64,000 nucleotides of DNA. Source: Rhodoferax sp. (lineage in GTDB: Bacteria > Pseudomonadota > Gammaproteobacteria > Burkholderiales > Burkholderiaceae_C). Within the stretch, counting starts at the first letter, position 1, and every line of letters begins with the position of its first letter. Position numbers and translations under genes: made by a program. Positions 1 through 6,726 of the stretch are shown here, piece by piece. Under the pieces are notes generated by a model, which worked only from the letters and a program-made list of their open reading frames with translations, was not told where the DNA came from and did not search any database. The DNA is taken from the NCBI GenBank assembly GCA_008015235.1, contig SSFF01000015.1, positions 195,065-259,064 of the forward strand, in the 5' to 3' direction.

Positions 1-2
1 AC

Positions 3-359
3 ACATGGGTTGATGTGGTCAAGGAGGGCCGCTACTTCCACCCGGCCGGAAAGGGCTGGCCAGCGGAGCCGCCGAACTACATCGGCTTCAGGTACAACGG
101 AAAGCTGCAAGCCATCCACCACGTCGAAGATTGGCATGTCGTTGACCGTCTGAAGGACGAACATGCGTCGTGGCCGGAAAACGATGGGCCTCACTTCGTC
201 TATCGGCTGGGGCCAGCCATCATCCCAACCACCGAAGTCCGAAGCGGCAACATCTGGAGCGCCCGGAACTATGTCGCCATCGACCTGCTGTTGTCGGGAG
301 CCTGTCAGAGCATCAGCGAAGCCGTTGCTGCGACCAAAAAGCGCCTTGAGGGCAACTGA
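3..359 (+). CDS. C-terminal part of an unidentified protein (5' end outside window)
   Basis: The frame is open from the first bases of the window, so the true start is probably off the left edge. A GTG at 15 is possible but has no visible ribosome binding site. About 115 residues are visible, with aromatic and basic stretches (YIGFRYNGKLQ, then an HHVEDWHVVDRL helix) and a C-terminal helix ending ATKKRLEGN. I do not recognise the family. It lies beyond the tRNA-Thr that bounds the island, so it may belong to a neighbouring element rather than to the island described here. Confidence 0.5.
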   Translation, partial: TWVDVVKEGRYFHPAGKGWPAEPPNYIGFRYNGKLQAIHHVEDWHVVDRLKDEHASWPENDGPHFVYRLGPAIIPTTEVRSGNIWSARNYVAIDLLLSGACQSISEAVAATKKRLEGN

Positions 360-377
360 TCGAACGAACGCGAGGCA

Positions 378-413
378 CAAAAGAAAAGGGGCCCTCTTTT
401 GACAGAGAGCCCC
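378..413 (-). terminator. Rho-independent terminator of tRNA-Thr
   Basis: On the minus strand a ten-base stem with one mismatch (388-397 with 404-413, six-base loop) is followed by a T-rich run, TTTTCTTTT. It lies ten bases past the CCA end of the tRNA-Thr gene, in the right orientation to end that transcript. Confidence 0.8.
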
Positions 414-422
414 TTCGGGAGT

Positions 423-498
423 TGGTGCCGATGACCGGAATCGAACTGGTGACCTACGCGTTACGAGTGCGTTGCTCTACCAACTGAGCTACATCGGC
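423..498 (-). tRNA. tRNA-Thr (anticodon CGT), complete
   Basis: The minus strand folds as a full tRNA. The acceptor GCCGATG pairs perfectly with CATCGGC, and CCA is encoded. The anticodon loop CTCGTAA gives anticodon CGT, for threonine. The anticodon stem has one mismatch next to the loop (A31 opposite C39), as might arise if the two halves came from different parents. The loop is the likely crossover site of the island integrase, because the broken tRNA-Thr at 25137-25176 stops just past the same loop. Confidence 0.95.
461..467. other. Probable left attachment core (tRNA-Thr anticodon loop)
   Basis: The bases TTACGAG (plus strand) are the anticodon loop of the complete tRNA-Thr. TTACGAA at 25139-25145 is the same loop in the broken copy. 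Only six bases are identical, but the flanking GC and TG bases also align. Tyrosine recombinases often use the seven-base anticodon loop as overlap region, so this is the inferred left core. Confidence 0.45.
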
Positions 499-530
499 GT
501 TGCCTCGAACCTTGTTCGGTGCAGCCTCGC

Positions 531-559
531 AGTATAGCAAGAGTCCGCTATGGAAAGGA
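531..559 (-). promoter_or_regulatory. Possible promoter of tRNA-Thr
   Basis: The minus strand has a -10-like TATACT (531-536) about 32 bases upstream of the tRNA 5' end. The -35 region is weak (TCCTTT at 554-559). It is offered as the most likely promoter because nothing else suitable is visible. Confidence 0.35.
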
Positions 560-583
560 AGCCCCTTTTGCTGTTGCGCCCAG

Positions 584-1489
584 TCAACGGCGCGGCCAGA
601 TCATCTCGCCGACTCGGCAGCAGATGAAGGGGTAGCGGTTCACGGTGAACAGGGTCACGTCTTCCGCGTCTTGAGTGCCGACGAAGAACAGCCAAGCCTT
701 CTCCGGCTGGCCGGTCTTGCCCTTCACGGCGTCCTTGGCGATCTCGATTTCCTCCCGCAAGGTGTTGCGTTGCCTATCGGTCCACTCAGCCCACATCACG
801 CGAACCTTGTAGAACCGTGTAGGACGCTTCTCACCCTTCGGCCACTCGCCGGCATCCAATGCCCACTCGATGTAGGTGTCCGTCTCGACTGCGGAGCCCC
901 AACGCAGTGCAGCGCAGAACAATCGCGTCGGGGGTTGTTGCGCTTCGATCCCGAAGAAGCCAAGTCCTCGAAACACCGTGGCATAGGTCGTGCCGGGGCA
1001 GTTCGGAATCTCCAACGGCAACTGTGCCCGGTCGTTGGGGAAGTCCATGAAGACACGACAAACCGGGCGGATGGTCTTGACCGTGTGGCCGTGATACGCC
1101 GCGCCACGCTCGCCGCTGGCGCGGGTTCTCGTGCGGCCTGCGCCATCACCAGTGCCAGGCACATCCCCACCAGCCGTCACCGGGCGCTCTTCATCAAAAC
1201 GAAGGCGATTCGGGAACGGCACAGGAAAGCCTTCAGGAGTGCCGACCTTTTCGCTCTTCGCCTTCTTGACCAGCTTTTCTAGACCATCGACACCGCACGG
1301 CTGGATGTGCTTGTTGTCCATCGGCGTGAAGTACGGGCGCTTCTTGTTGATGTTCTTCCGGTACGAAGCAGGGAAGACCTGAATGCCGCATCCGGGGCAT
1401 TCATAGGCTTCCTTGTCCACGACTTCCAAATCCCAAAGCTGCTCGGCGTCGATGATGTCGCCGGTGCGTTTGTCACGGGCACTATCCAC
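584..1489 (-). CDS. Hypothetical protein with N-terminal CoiA-like zinc-binding motif
   Basis: The 301-residue protein starts at GTG, preceded by a good ribosome binding site (GGGAGA). Near the N-terminus is a probable zinc site: Cys31-x2-Cys34, then His61-x3-Cys65, with a basic stretch NINKKRPYF between. The same layout occurs at the N-terminus of CoiA-like nuclease-family proteins and some phage proteins. No PD-(D/E)XK signature is clear further on. The middle (about 105-130) is low-complexity Gly/Arg/Thr, and the C-terminal half is aromatic-rich and ends in VGEMIWPRR. It is the first gene inside the island and reads outward toward tRNA-Thr. A role in defence or DNA processing is a guess from location. 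Confidence 0.6.
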   Translation of the reverse strand: MDSARDKRTGDIIDAEQLWDLEVVDKEAYECPGCGIQVFPASYRKNINKKRPYFTPMDNKHIQPCGVDGLEKLVKKAKSEKVGTPEGFPVPFPNRLRFDEERPVTAGGDVPGTGDGAGRTRTRASGERGAAYHGHTVKTIRPVCRVFMDFPNDRAQLPLEIPNCPGTTYATVFRGLGFFGIEAQQPPTRLFCAALRWGSAVETDTYIEWALDAGEWPKGEKRPTRFYKVRVMWAEWTDRQRNTLREEIEIAKDAVKGKTGQPEKAWLFFVGTQDAEDVTLFTVNRYPFICCRVGEMIWPRR

Positions 1490-1738
1490 TCATTCTCTCC
1501 CTTCAGTTTCAGCAGGCCGCGGATTGAGCCCAGCCCCAAGCTTGTGTCTGGCGAAGTTATCAGCACGTTGATCCATTCGTGCTAGGCGGTTAGCTTGTTA
1601 AAACGCGTCAACCGGCTTGCCAGTTGACGACGGCACCAGCAGCGTTCGCTGCAATTCCCAGACCTTAGCCGCCTTCGGGTAAATCATCCACGCTGGATCG
1701 CCAGCACGGAGGGCGGCGCATTGCCAAGGAGATTTCAC

Positions 1739-2473
1739 GTGGCTCTCAAACTTGTCACCCAAGCCAACCTCACCGATTGCGGCATCGCCTGCGTCGCCAT
1801 CGTCAGCGGCAAGTCCCTCGATGCGGTGTTGCGCGTCGCCATCAAGGAATGCGGATATCCGAAGGACGGCCCCCACACCACCACCGACGAAAACCTCTTC
1901 AAGCTGCTCGACCATTTCGGGATCAAGTACGGCAAGAAGCAGAAGGTGAAGACTGTCGAAGCCCTGCCGCCGGTTGCCATCATGGAAACCCGCAAGATGC
2001 CATCGACTGGCAATTCGCACCTGGTTGTGTTCGAGCGCACGCCTGACGGCGATGAGCATGCCCTTGATCCCGGTTGGTGGCTCAAGCAACAGGTTCGCAG
2101 CGACTGGAACCGGATCAAGCTCGATACGTTCATCCCGATCTACCTTGCCGAGCCAGCCCCAAAGTCGAGCAAGAAGAAGCCGGAGCAGCCCCCGGCAACG
2201 GAAGCCAGTGATGCCCCCGCAAGCACAACGCCGCCCAAGCAAGCTAAACCGCCGAAGACCAAGCCCAAAGGCAAGAAACCTGCGGCCAAGACCGTCGCCA
2301 GTGCGGAACAGCAAGAACCGGCCTCAACCGAGTTGAGCGGCGAGCCACAGCCAGCCGATGCAACCGCAGTCGCCGTCGAGCCGGAATCTGGCGAGCAAGA
2401 GCTGCAACCACCAACGTCTGCAGGTGGCACGCCCGATAGTGCTTGCCCGCAAGGCACCGACGATGCTGCCTGA
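1739..2473 (+). CDS. C39-like (papain-fold) peptidase-domain protein with Pro/Lys/Ala-rich tail
   Basis: The GTG start at 1739 is chosen because AAGGAG (1726-1731) lies seven bases upstream. The 244-residue protein opens with the C39 signature: Gln8, then Asp13-Cys14-Gly15. His94 (in NSHLVVF) and Asp110 (in ALDPGW) complete the expected triad. Residues 1-138 form the domain. The rest is low-complexity Lys/Pro/Ala/Glu. No membrane segment or ABC ATPase is attached, unlike bacteriocin exporters, so it is probably a free cytoplasmic peptidase or an inactive recognition domain. Its stop overlaps the start of the next gene, so the two are coupled. The substrate is unknown. Confidence 0.7.
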   Translation: MALKLVTQANLTDCGIACVAIVSGKSLDAVLRVAIKECGYPKDGPHTTTDENLFKLLDHFGIKYGKKQKVKTVEALPPVAIMETRKMPSTGNSHLVVFERTPDGDEHALDPGWWLKQQVRSDWNRIKLDTFIPIYLAEPAPKSSKKKPEQPPATEASDAPASTTPPKQAKPPKTKPKGKKPAAKTVASAEQQEPASTELSGEPQPADATAVAVEPESGEQELQPPTSAGGTPDSACPQGTDDAA

Positions 2474-3311
2474 CAGCGTGCTTTTCCAGTCGCTCAGACG
2501 GATCGAGCTGATTGACCCGTGGCGTGGGGCTGATGGCATCACCGGCACGGCAGGTGCCAGCCTGCTGGCGGGGGCCATCGTCTTGCACTTCGAGCAGGTT
2601 TCGGCTGTCTGCACTTCGCCGCTGCGCTACTCCCGGTGCCAGCGAGGCACGGCGGTGGAATGGCTTGGGCAAGGACGCTGGTCGGACTTGGGCTATCGCT
2701 TCACCTTGCTGGCTGCCGATGAGGCCGCCTCCTGGGTGCTACCGGGCCGGTTGCACCGACAGACCATCACGGCAGGAAGCTGGCTGACGCCCCCATGCGA
2801 TGACACATCGGAGCCGCTGTTGCTATCGACCGGGCATGCGCAATATGGCATCCACACGGCGCTGAGGCTTCGCCTTCTGCGAGGCGGCTGGCATGAATTG
2901 ACATACCGGCCCGACCTTGATGGCTGTATCGAGTTCGCACCGGAAGGTCTGCACTTCGACACCAAGGAGCCAATCTCTGTCTCAGGTCCAGACGTGGAAT
3001 TCGGCTGGTTGCATCCGGCCAGCCCGTACCCGTTTGCGCTGGACGACAGGTGTTGGCGCAGTGCTGACCCACGCGATTGGCCGATGCCTTTGCAGCGGGC
3101 GTGGCGAAGTCAACCGGCCGGCGAACTGTACCGGGAAACGATGCGGCGCGCTTTGCTGGCCCGCTTCTCGCAGCACGACCGGCTGCGTGAAAGGCTCTTT
3201 GCGCTACGCCGCGAGGTAGCAGTGGCAGGCGTGCCGAGCGGACTCATTGAAGAGGCCTCGGCCGTCTTGCAGGCACTACACGGAAAGAGGGCTGGGGGTG
3301 TCGCTCAATAA
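2463..3311 (+). CDS. Hypothetical protein coupled to the C39-like gene
   Basis: The start at ATG 2463 (MLPDSVLF) overlaps the end of the C39-like gene by 11 bases, which indicates translational coupling. A longer frame upstream only repeats the low-complexity tail of that gene in another frame. The 282-residue product is rich in Trp, Arg and Leu, has no signal peptide or membrane helix, and ends in an Arg-rich helical region (about 215-275). I do not recognise it. Its partner suggests it could be the substrate, inhibitor or effector of the C39-like protein. Its 3' end overlaps the convergent XRE gene by 36 bases. Confidence 0.6.
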   Translation: MLPDSVLFQSLRRIELIDPWRGADGITGTAGASLLAGAIVLHFEQVSAVCTSPLRYSRCQRGTAVEWLGQGRWSDLGYRFTLLAADEAASWVLPGRLHRQTITAGSWLTPPCDDTSEPLLLSTGHAQYGIHTALRLRLLRGGWHELTYRPDLDGCIEFAPEGLHFDTKEPISVSGPDVEFGWLHPASPYPFALDDRCWRSADPRDWPMPLQRAWRSQPAGELYRETMRRALLARFSQHDRLRERLFALRREVAVAGVPSGLIEEASAVLQALHGKRAGGVAQ

Positions 3312-3602
3312 GGCCTGAATCTGCTCTCGCACGGATGGCTCGGCCTTGCTGTAGCGGTAGATCAGATCAGCAATCTCGTCCTCGTCGGCGTAAAAGAAGG
3401 CGGCTGGCACCCCCAACACCTTAGCCAGGTTCCTTGCCGTTAGCAGATCAGGCTTGTGTACGCCCAGCTCGTAGCGGTTGATCCGCGTGCTGGCAACGGA
3501 CGGGTCTATGCCCGCTTTGATGCCGAGGCTCTTCTGTGACACCTCAGCGGCCACACGCGCCTGCTTGAGCCTCTCGCCCCATTGTTCGTCTTCTTTTGCC
3601 AT
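3276..3602 (-). CDS. XRE-family helix-turn-helix transcriptional regulator
   Basis: The 108-residue protein has a classic Cro/C1 helix-turn-helix at about residues 10-65 (KQARVAAEVSQKSLGIKAG, then RINRYELGVHKPD). A short acidic C-terminal helix (FFYADEDEIADLIYRY) follows, typical of small dimeric repressors. It is divergent from the lipoprotein gene at 3737. The region between contains two strong inverted repeats (3618-3632 and 3648-3670), the obvious candidate operators. It probably represses itself and the lipoprotein/hydrolase pair. Confidence 0.88.
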   Translation of the reverse strand: MAKEDEQWGERLKQARVAAEVSQKSLGIKAGIDPSVASTRINRYELGVHKPDLLTARNLAKVLGVPAAFFYADEDEIADLIYRYSKAEPSVREQIQALLSDTPSPLSV

Positions 3603-3617
3603 CTCGCGCCCAAATGG

Positions 3618-3670
3618 CTACGAGATTCGTAGTTGTCGTGTATTCTGGATACTACGAGTTACGTAGTATC
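3618..3670. promoter_or_regulatory. Double palindromic operator in the XRE/lipoprotein divergent region
   Basis: There are two perfect inverted repeats: CTACGA-N3-TCGTAG at 3618-3632 and GATACTACG-N5-CGTAGTATC at 3648-3670. Both contain CTACGA, with copies 34 bases apart, about three helical turns, so two dimers could sit on one face of the DNA. They lie 16 bases upstream of the XRE start and 67 bases upstream of the lipoprotein start. Binding by the XRE protein is inferred from position. Confidence 0.65.
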
Positions 3671-3736
3671 GAACCACTTTGCGCCGTGAATTTCCACGTC
3701 GCTGCCCCCATTCACAACAAGGAAGGAAATCAAAGA

Positions 3737-4708
3737 ATGCAGTTCAGTCCCTCATGCCAAACGGATAGCGCCGAACAGTCCGAAACGGCCCGTTTGAAGA
3801 TTGGAGGCGCCGCCCGTGCCTTGGCTGTCGTTGCCTGCGTCGCTTGTTTGGTCGCCTGCTCGTCGCAGCCGGAAACGGCAGACATCCAGAAGGACTTGGC
3901 CGAAGCCTACGCGTGCCCGGTCATTGAGCTCTCTGATGTCAAGAAAGCGGACGGGGCCAAGGCCGACGGCAAGCTGTACGACGTGTCCTTCACGCATACC
4001 GTCAGCGTCAAAGGTGGCGCGGAAGCCGCAGCCAAGCTCTTCTCGGAGTGGGCCTATCTCGAAGCCCTGGTGCAGCCGACGCAGATTGCATTGGACAAGG
4101 CACTGTTTGAAGCCGACTCGCGCGCTGCACAAGGTCAGCTACCGGGAGGACGCAATGCTGATCCCGAGGTTCGCCGTTTGACGCAGGCGAAGGAGCAATT
4201 GGCATCCCGGCTGGCAAGCCTGATGCCTTGTGAAACCATTGAAGCCGTGACCCGGTTGCAGGTCATGCGAAGCGCCGCCGAAGAGGCTGCCAAATCCGGT
4301 CAAAGCCAGGTTGCGGTGCCGGTAGCCATCAAGGTGCGCGGCACGGGCCGCATGGGTAAGGCGGAAAGCGGCTGGCACTTTGCGGACATGCCGGCCTTCA
4401 GCACGGTGGAGATCGTGACTGCGAGCGCCACTTACCCCCGGTTCAAGGCGGAGGCCACCGCAAGCACCAGTGCGTCCAGCGAGGCCCGCAGGTTGGTTGG
4501 CAAGGTGCGAGCAGGCAATACCGATAGCTGTCTTGAAGTGCCGGTTTCGGGGGATACCAAGTGCTACACCTTGCCGAGCGAGCCGGAATTGGCAACCCGC
4601 ATTTTCGGCACATGCAAAGACGGCGATACGTGCGCGATCACGGGCCAATTCGACGACAAAAACGAAAAGCTGATCCAGTTCAGCAAGGCCGAAAAGGTTG
4701 CGCCATGA
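3737..4708 (+). CDS. Predicted outer-membrane or periplasmic lipoprotein
   Basis: The start at ATG 3737 is chosen because GGAAGGAA lies just upstream and the signal peptide follows in register. The upstream in-frame extension runs through the operator. The 323-residue protein has a lipobox, LVAC at Cys41, after a hydrophobic AVVACVAC core, with Ser-Ser at +2/+3, which predicts outer-membrane sorting. The mature part is mixed alpha/beta with a helical region (about 120-200) and two Cys pairs near the C-terminus (SCLE...KCY, TCKDGDTC). I do not recognise the family. It overlaps the downstream hydrolase by four bases (ATGA). Confidence 0.7.
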   Translation: MQFSPSCQTDSAEQSETARLKIGGAARALAVVACVACLVACSSQPETADIQKDLAEAYACPVIELSDVKKADGAKADGKLYDVSFTHTVSVKGGAEAAAKLFSEWAYLEALVQPTQIALDKALFEADSRAAQGQLPGGRNADPEVRRLTQAKEQLASRLASLMPCETIEAVTRLQVMRSAAEEAAKSGQSQVAVPVAIKVRGTGRMGKAESGWHFADMPAFSTVEIVTASATYPRFKAEATASTSASSEARRLVGKVRAGNTDSCLEVPVSGDTKCYTLPSEPELATRIFGTCKDGDTCAITGQFDDKNEKLIQFSKAEKVAP

Positions 4709-5517
4709 AGCCCGCCCTGACGGGCTGGGCTCGAATGCGCAGCGCAGTCATAACGAGGCTGCTGCTCTCGGCCGCGTTGTCCTCAGCTTCGTTCTTGTGC
4801 CACGCCGAAGGCGCCTTGCTCAAGGTTCCCACCCGCGAAGGCGTGACCACGACACTGTTCTGGGAGCCAGTACCGAACGCTAAAGCCACTGTGTTCCTGT
4901 TCCCCGGTGGTGGTGGTGGCTTCGGCAAAGTCGAGGACGGCAAGGCAATGGGTCAGAACTTTCTCGTTCGCTCTGAGCCGTATTTCTTGGCCAACGGGTT
5001 CAACGTGGCTATCTTCGGGCGACCCAGCGACTCCCAGGACTTGGACTACGCCGACCGCATCAGCGACACACACATGGCTGACGTGCGCAAGGTGCTGGAG
5101 TTCGTCAAGAACAAAGCCGAAGTGCCGGTCTGGATTGTTGGCACCAGCCGGGGCACGATTTCAGCGACGGCAGCGGCCATCAACCTACCGGGAGCGATTG
5201 CGGGCGTGGTACTGACCTCCAGCGTGGTCAGCTACAAGAAGCCGGGGGCGGTGCCCAAGCAGGACTTGGATCGAATCAAAGTACCGGTGCTGGTGCTGCA
5301 CCACGCCAAGGACGCCTGTCCCCACTGCCAGCCTTTCGAGGTGTCAGCCATCCTGCGCGGGTTAAAGAACGCTCCCGTCAAAAAGGAAATTATGGTCAGC
5401 GGTGGCGAGAACCCCACGGGCAATGTCTGCGAGGCACTGCACTGGCATGGCTACATCGGGATGGAGCGCGAGGCGGTCAATCTGATTGCAGAATGGATCA
5501 AAAGGCCGGTGAACTGA
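4705..5517 (+). CDS. Secreted alpha/beta hydrolase
   Basis: The ATG overlaps the lipoprotein stop codon, so the two genes are translationally coupled. The 270-residue product has an N-terminal signal peptide (basic start, hydrophobic LLLSAALSSASFL, cleavage near CHA). An oxyanion-type FPGGGGG is at 66-72. The nucleophile elbow is G-T-S-R-G with Ser148. Asp203 is in HHAKDACPHC and His246 or His248 in LHWHGY. The Cys-rich segment suggests a disulfide and periplasmic location. Paired with the lipoprotein it may form an envelope-associated function. The substrate is unknown. Confidence 0.75.
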   Translation: MKPALTGWARMRSAVITRLLLSAALSSASFLCHAEGALLKVPTREGVTTTLFWEPVPNAKATVFLFPGGGGGFGKVEDGKAMGQNFLVRSEPYFLANGFNVAIFGRPSDSQDLDYADRISDTHMADVRKVLEFVKNKAEVPVWIVGTSRGTISATAAAINLPGAIAGVVLTSSVVSYKKPGAVPKQDLDRIKVPVLVLHHAKDACPHCQPFEVSAILRGLKNAPVKKEIMVSGGENPTGNVCEALHWHGYIGMEREAVNLIAEWIKRPVN

Positions 5518-5570
5518 TAGCCACCCAGGCAATTTTGTGGCTCAACACAACACCACAGAAGGAGCCTTTC

Positions 5571-5882
5571 ATGAATACAGCGACCACTCACGAGTTGCGG
5601 TCCGCTCTACGCTTGCTTGCAAACGACATCGCCGTCTCGGTTCCTTGGGATGCATTGCATCAATGGGCTGGCAGCAACCCTCTCGCAGTCGAACACTACG
5701 CACAACTGCAAGGTCTCTGGAACGAGGTTTGGTGCGAGGCGAACCGTGCTACCCCAGTGCCAACCGTGTACCTCTACCACGGGCCGGCGAAGTTGACGCT
5801 GGTGCGGGATAGCACGCTTGATGACCCGCCCGCAGTGGCGCTGCAGGACTTGGCGTGCACCTCGGTGCCTCCAATGATCTGA
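5571..5882 (+). CDS. Hypothetical small protein
   Basis: This is 103 residues starting at ATG 5571, with GAAGGAG eight bases upstream. It has no signal peptide or membrane helix. It is helical at the N-terminus (HELRSALRLLANDIAV) with Trp-rich segments (VPWDALHQWAGSNP, LWNEVWCEA) and an extended C-terminal half. No family is recognised. It sits between the hydrolase and a strong terminator, so it is probably the last gene of the lipoprotein-hydrolase operon. Confidence 0.55.
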   Translation: MNTATTHELRSALRLLANDIAVSVPWDALHQWAGSNPLAVEHYAQLQGLWNEVWCEANRATPVPTVYLYHGPAKLTLVRDSTLDDPPAVALQDLACTSVPPMI

Positions 5883-5910
5883 GCCCTTGAGCTTGCGCCT
5901 CCCACATGGA

Positions 5911-5947
5911 GCCGATGCCCCACGTCTGGGGCATCGGCTTTTGTCTT
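5911..5947 (+). terminator. Rho-independent terminator
   Basis: A perfect 12-base stem (5911-5922 with 5927-5938) with a four-base CGTC loop is followed by TTTTGTCTT. It separates the left cargo operon from the toxin-antitoxin/defence operon. Confidence 0.9.
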
Positions 5948-5992
5948 CCAAGCTCATTTCAGAGCGCGTATGATGTGCAGTACTTTGTACAA
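5946..5992 (+). promoter_or_regulatory. Probable promoter and autoregulatory operator of the toxin-antitoxin/defence operon
   Basis: A -10-like TATGAT (5969-5974) lies 17 bases after a weak -35 (TTCCAA). Downstream is the palindrome TTGTACAA (5985-5992), preceded by a second GTAC. It lies 18 bases before the antitoxin start, where Phd/YefM proteins usually bind to autorepress. No other promoter is evident before 18801, so it may drive the whole cluster. Confidence 0.45.
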
Positions 5993-6010
5993 CACCTGAA
6001 GGAGCCAACC

Positions 6011-6313
6011 ATGGCCATTTCTGCCGGTGACGTGATTCCGCTGTCGCAAGCCAGGGCGAACCTGTCTGAACTGGCCGACCAGGTGAAGGCCGGGGCCGAG
6101 AAGATCATCACCAAGAACGGTGAGAGCTACGTGGCCATCATCGACGCCCAGCGGCTGGACTACTACCACCAACTTGAGCGCGAACGCATTCACCTGCTGC
6201 TGATAGACGATGCGAGCAAAGGCCTCGCTGATGTTGCTGCGGGCAAGGTCAAAGACGCGCACAGCACTTTGACCGCCATCAAGCGCCGCCGCCTTGCCAA
6301 GGCTGTTGGATAA
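6011..6313 (+). CDS. Phd/YefM-family antitoxin
   Basis: The 100-residue protein starts at ATG 6011 with AAGGAG upstream. Its N-terminus, IPLSQARANLSELADQVKAG followed by TKNGESYVAIIDAQR, is the standard Phd/YefM DNA-binding fold. The C-terminal helical tail would wrap the toxin. It is 15 bases upstream of a ParE/RelE-type gene, the usual antitoxin-first order, and is expected to autorepress via the palindrome at 5985-5992. The operon continues without a terminator into the helicase gene, so this protein may control the whole defence cluster. Confidence 0.88.
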   Translation: MAISAGDVIPLSQARANLSELADQVKAGAEKIITKNGESYVAIIDAQRLDYYHQLERERIHLLLIDDASKGLADVAAGKVKDAHSTLTAIKRRRLAKAVG

Positions 6314-6328
6314 GAACGGCCTCGCATC

Positions 6329-6721
6329 GTGACAGCCAAGCACACCGTCAAGCTCACGGGCAACTTCGAGCGGAATCTTGAGGAGATTGAGGCATTCTTG
6401 GTTGAGGCCGAAGCTCCGCACGCCTTTGATGCTTTGCTGGACGAACTGATAGATACCGTCATACCAAATCTGGAGAGCTTCCCTGGAATGGGGCGCTTGT
6501 TTCTGGAACGGCCTGCACGCTCGATTGAGGTTGCAAACGGCATTGCTCGCCTGACCAAACAACTTGGCTCTCTCGCCAAGGATGGCGAGTTGCGCGAGTA
6601 CGTGATGACGCACTACCTGCTTCTGTATGCGCGGATCAAGGGCACGGTTTACCTGCTTTCGATCCGGCACCAACGGCAGCTTTCCTTTGATTTTCAGGCG
6701 CTGTGGCCGACAGGGAACTGA
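6329..6721 (+). CDS. RelE/ParE-family toxin
   Basis: The 130-residue protein starts at GTG 6329. It has the RelE/ParE pattern: an N-terminal strand (HTVKLTGNFERNLEEIEAFL), a helical pair, then C-terminal strands with REYVMTHYLLLYARIKG and VYLLSIRHQRQLSFDF, where the family's 'I-R-H-x-R/Q' ending lies. The target is either the ribosome (RelE) or gyrase (ParE). The sequence alone does not decide, though the strand pattern is closer to ParE. It ends five bases before the SNF2 helicase start. Confidence 0.85.
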   Translation: MTAKHTVKLTGNFERNLEEIEAFLVEAEAPHAFDALLDELIDTVIPNLESFPGMGRLFLERPARSIEVANGIARLTKQLGSLAKDGELREYVMTHYLLLYARIKGTVYLLSIRHQRQLSFDFQALWPTGN

Positions 6722-6726
6722 TTTCC

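Noticed and set aside
500..1282. A 260-codon plus-strand frame near the left end
   Set aside because: It is the shadow of the zinc-motif protein on the minus strand, with low-complexity residues.
6703..6726. GTG at 6703 as the start of the SNF2 helicase
   Set aside because: It lies inside the toxin gene and has no better ribosome site. ATG 6727 begins just after the toxin stop.
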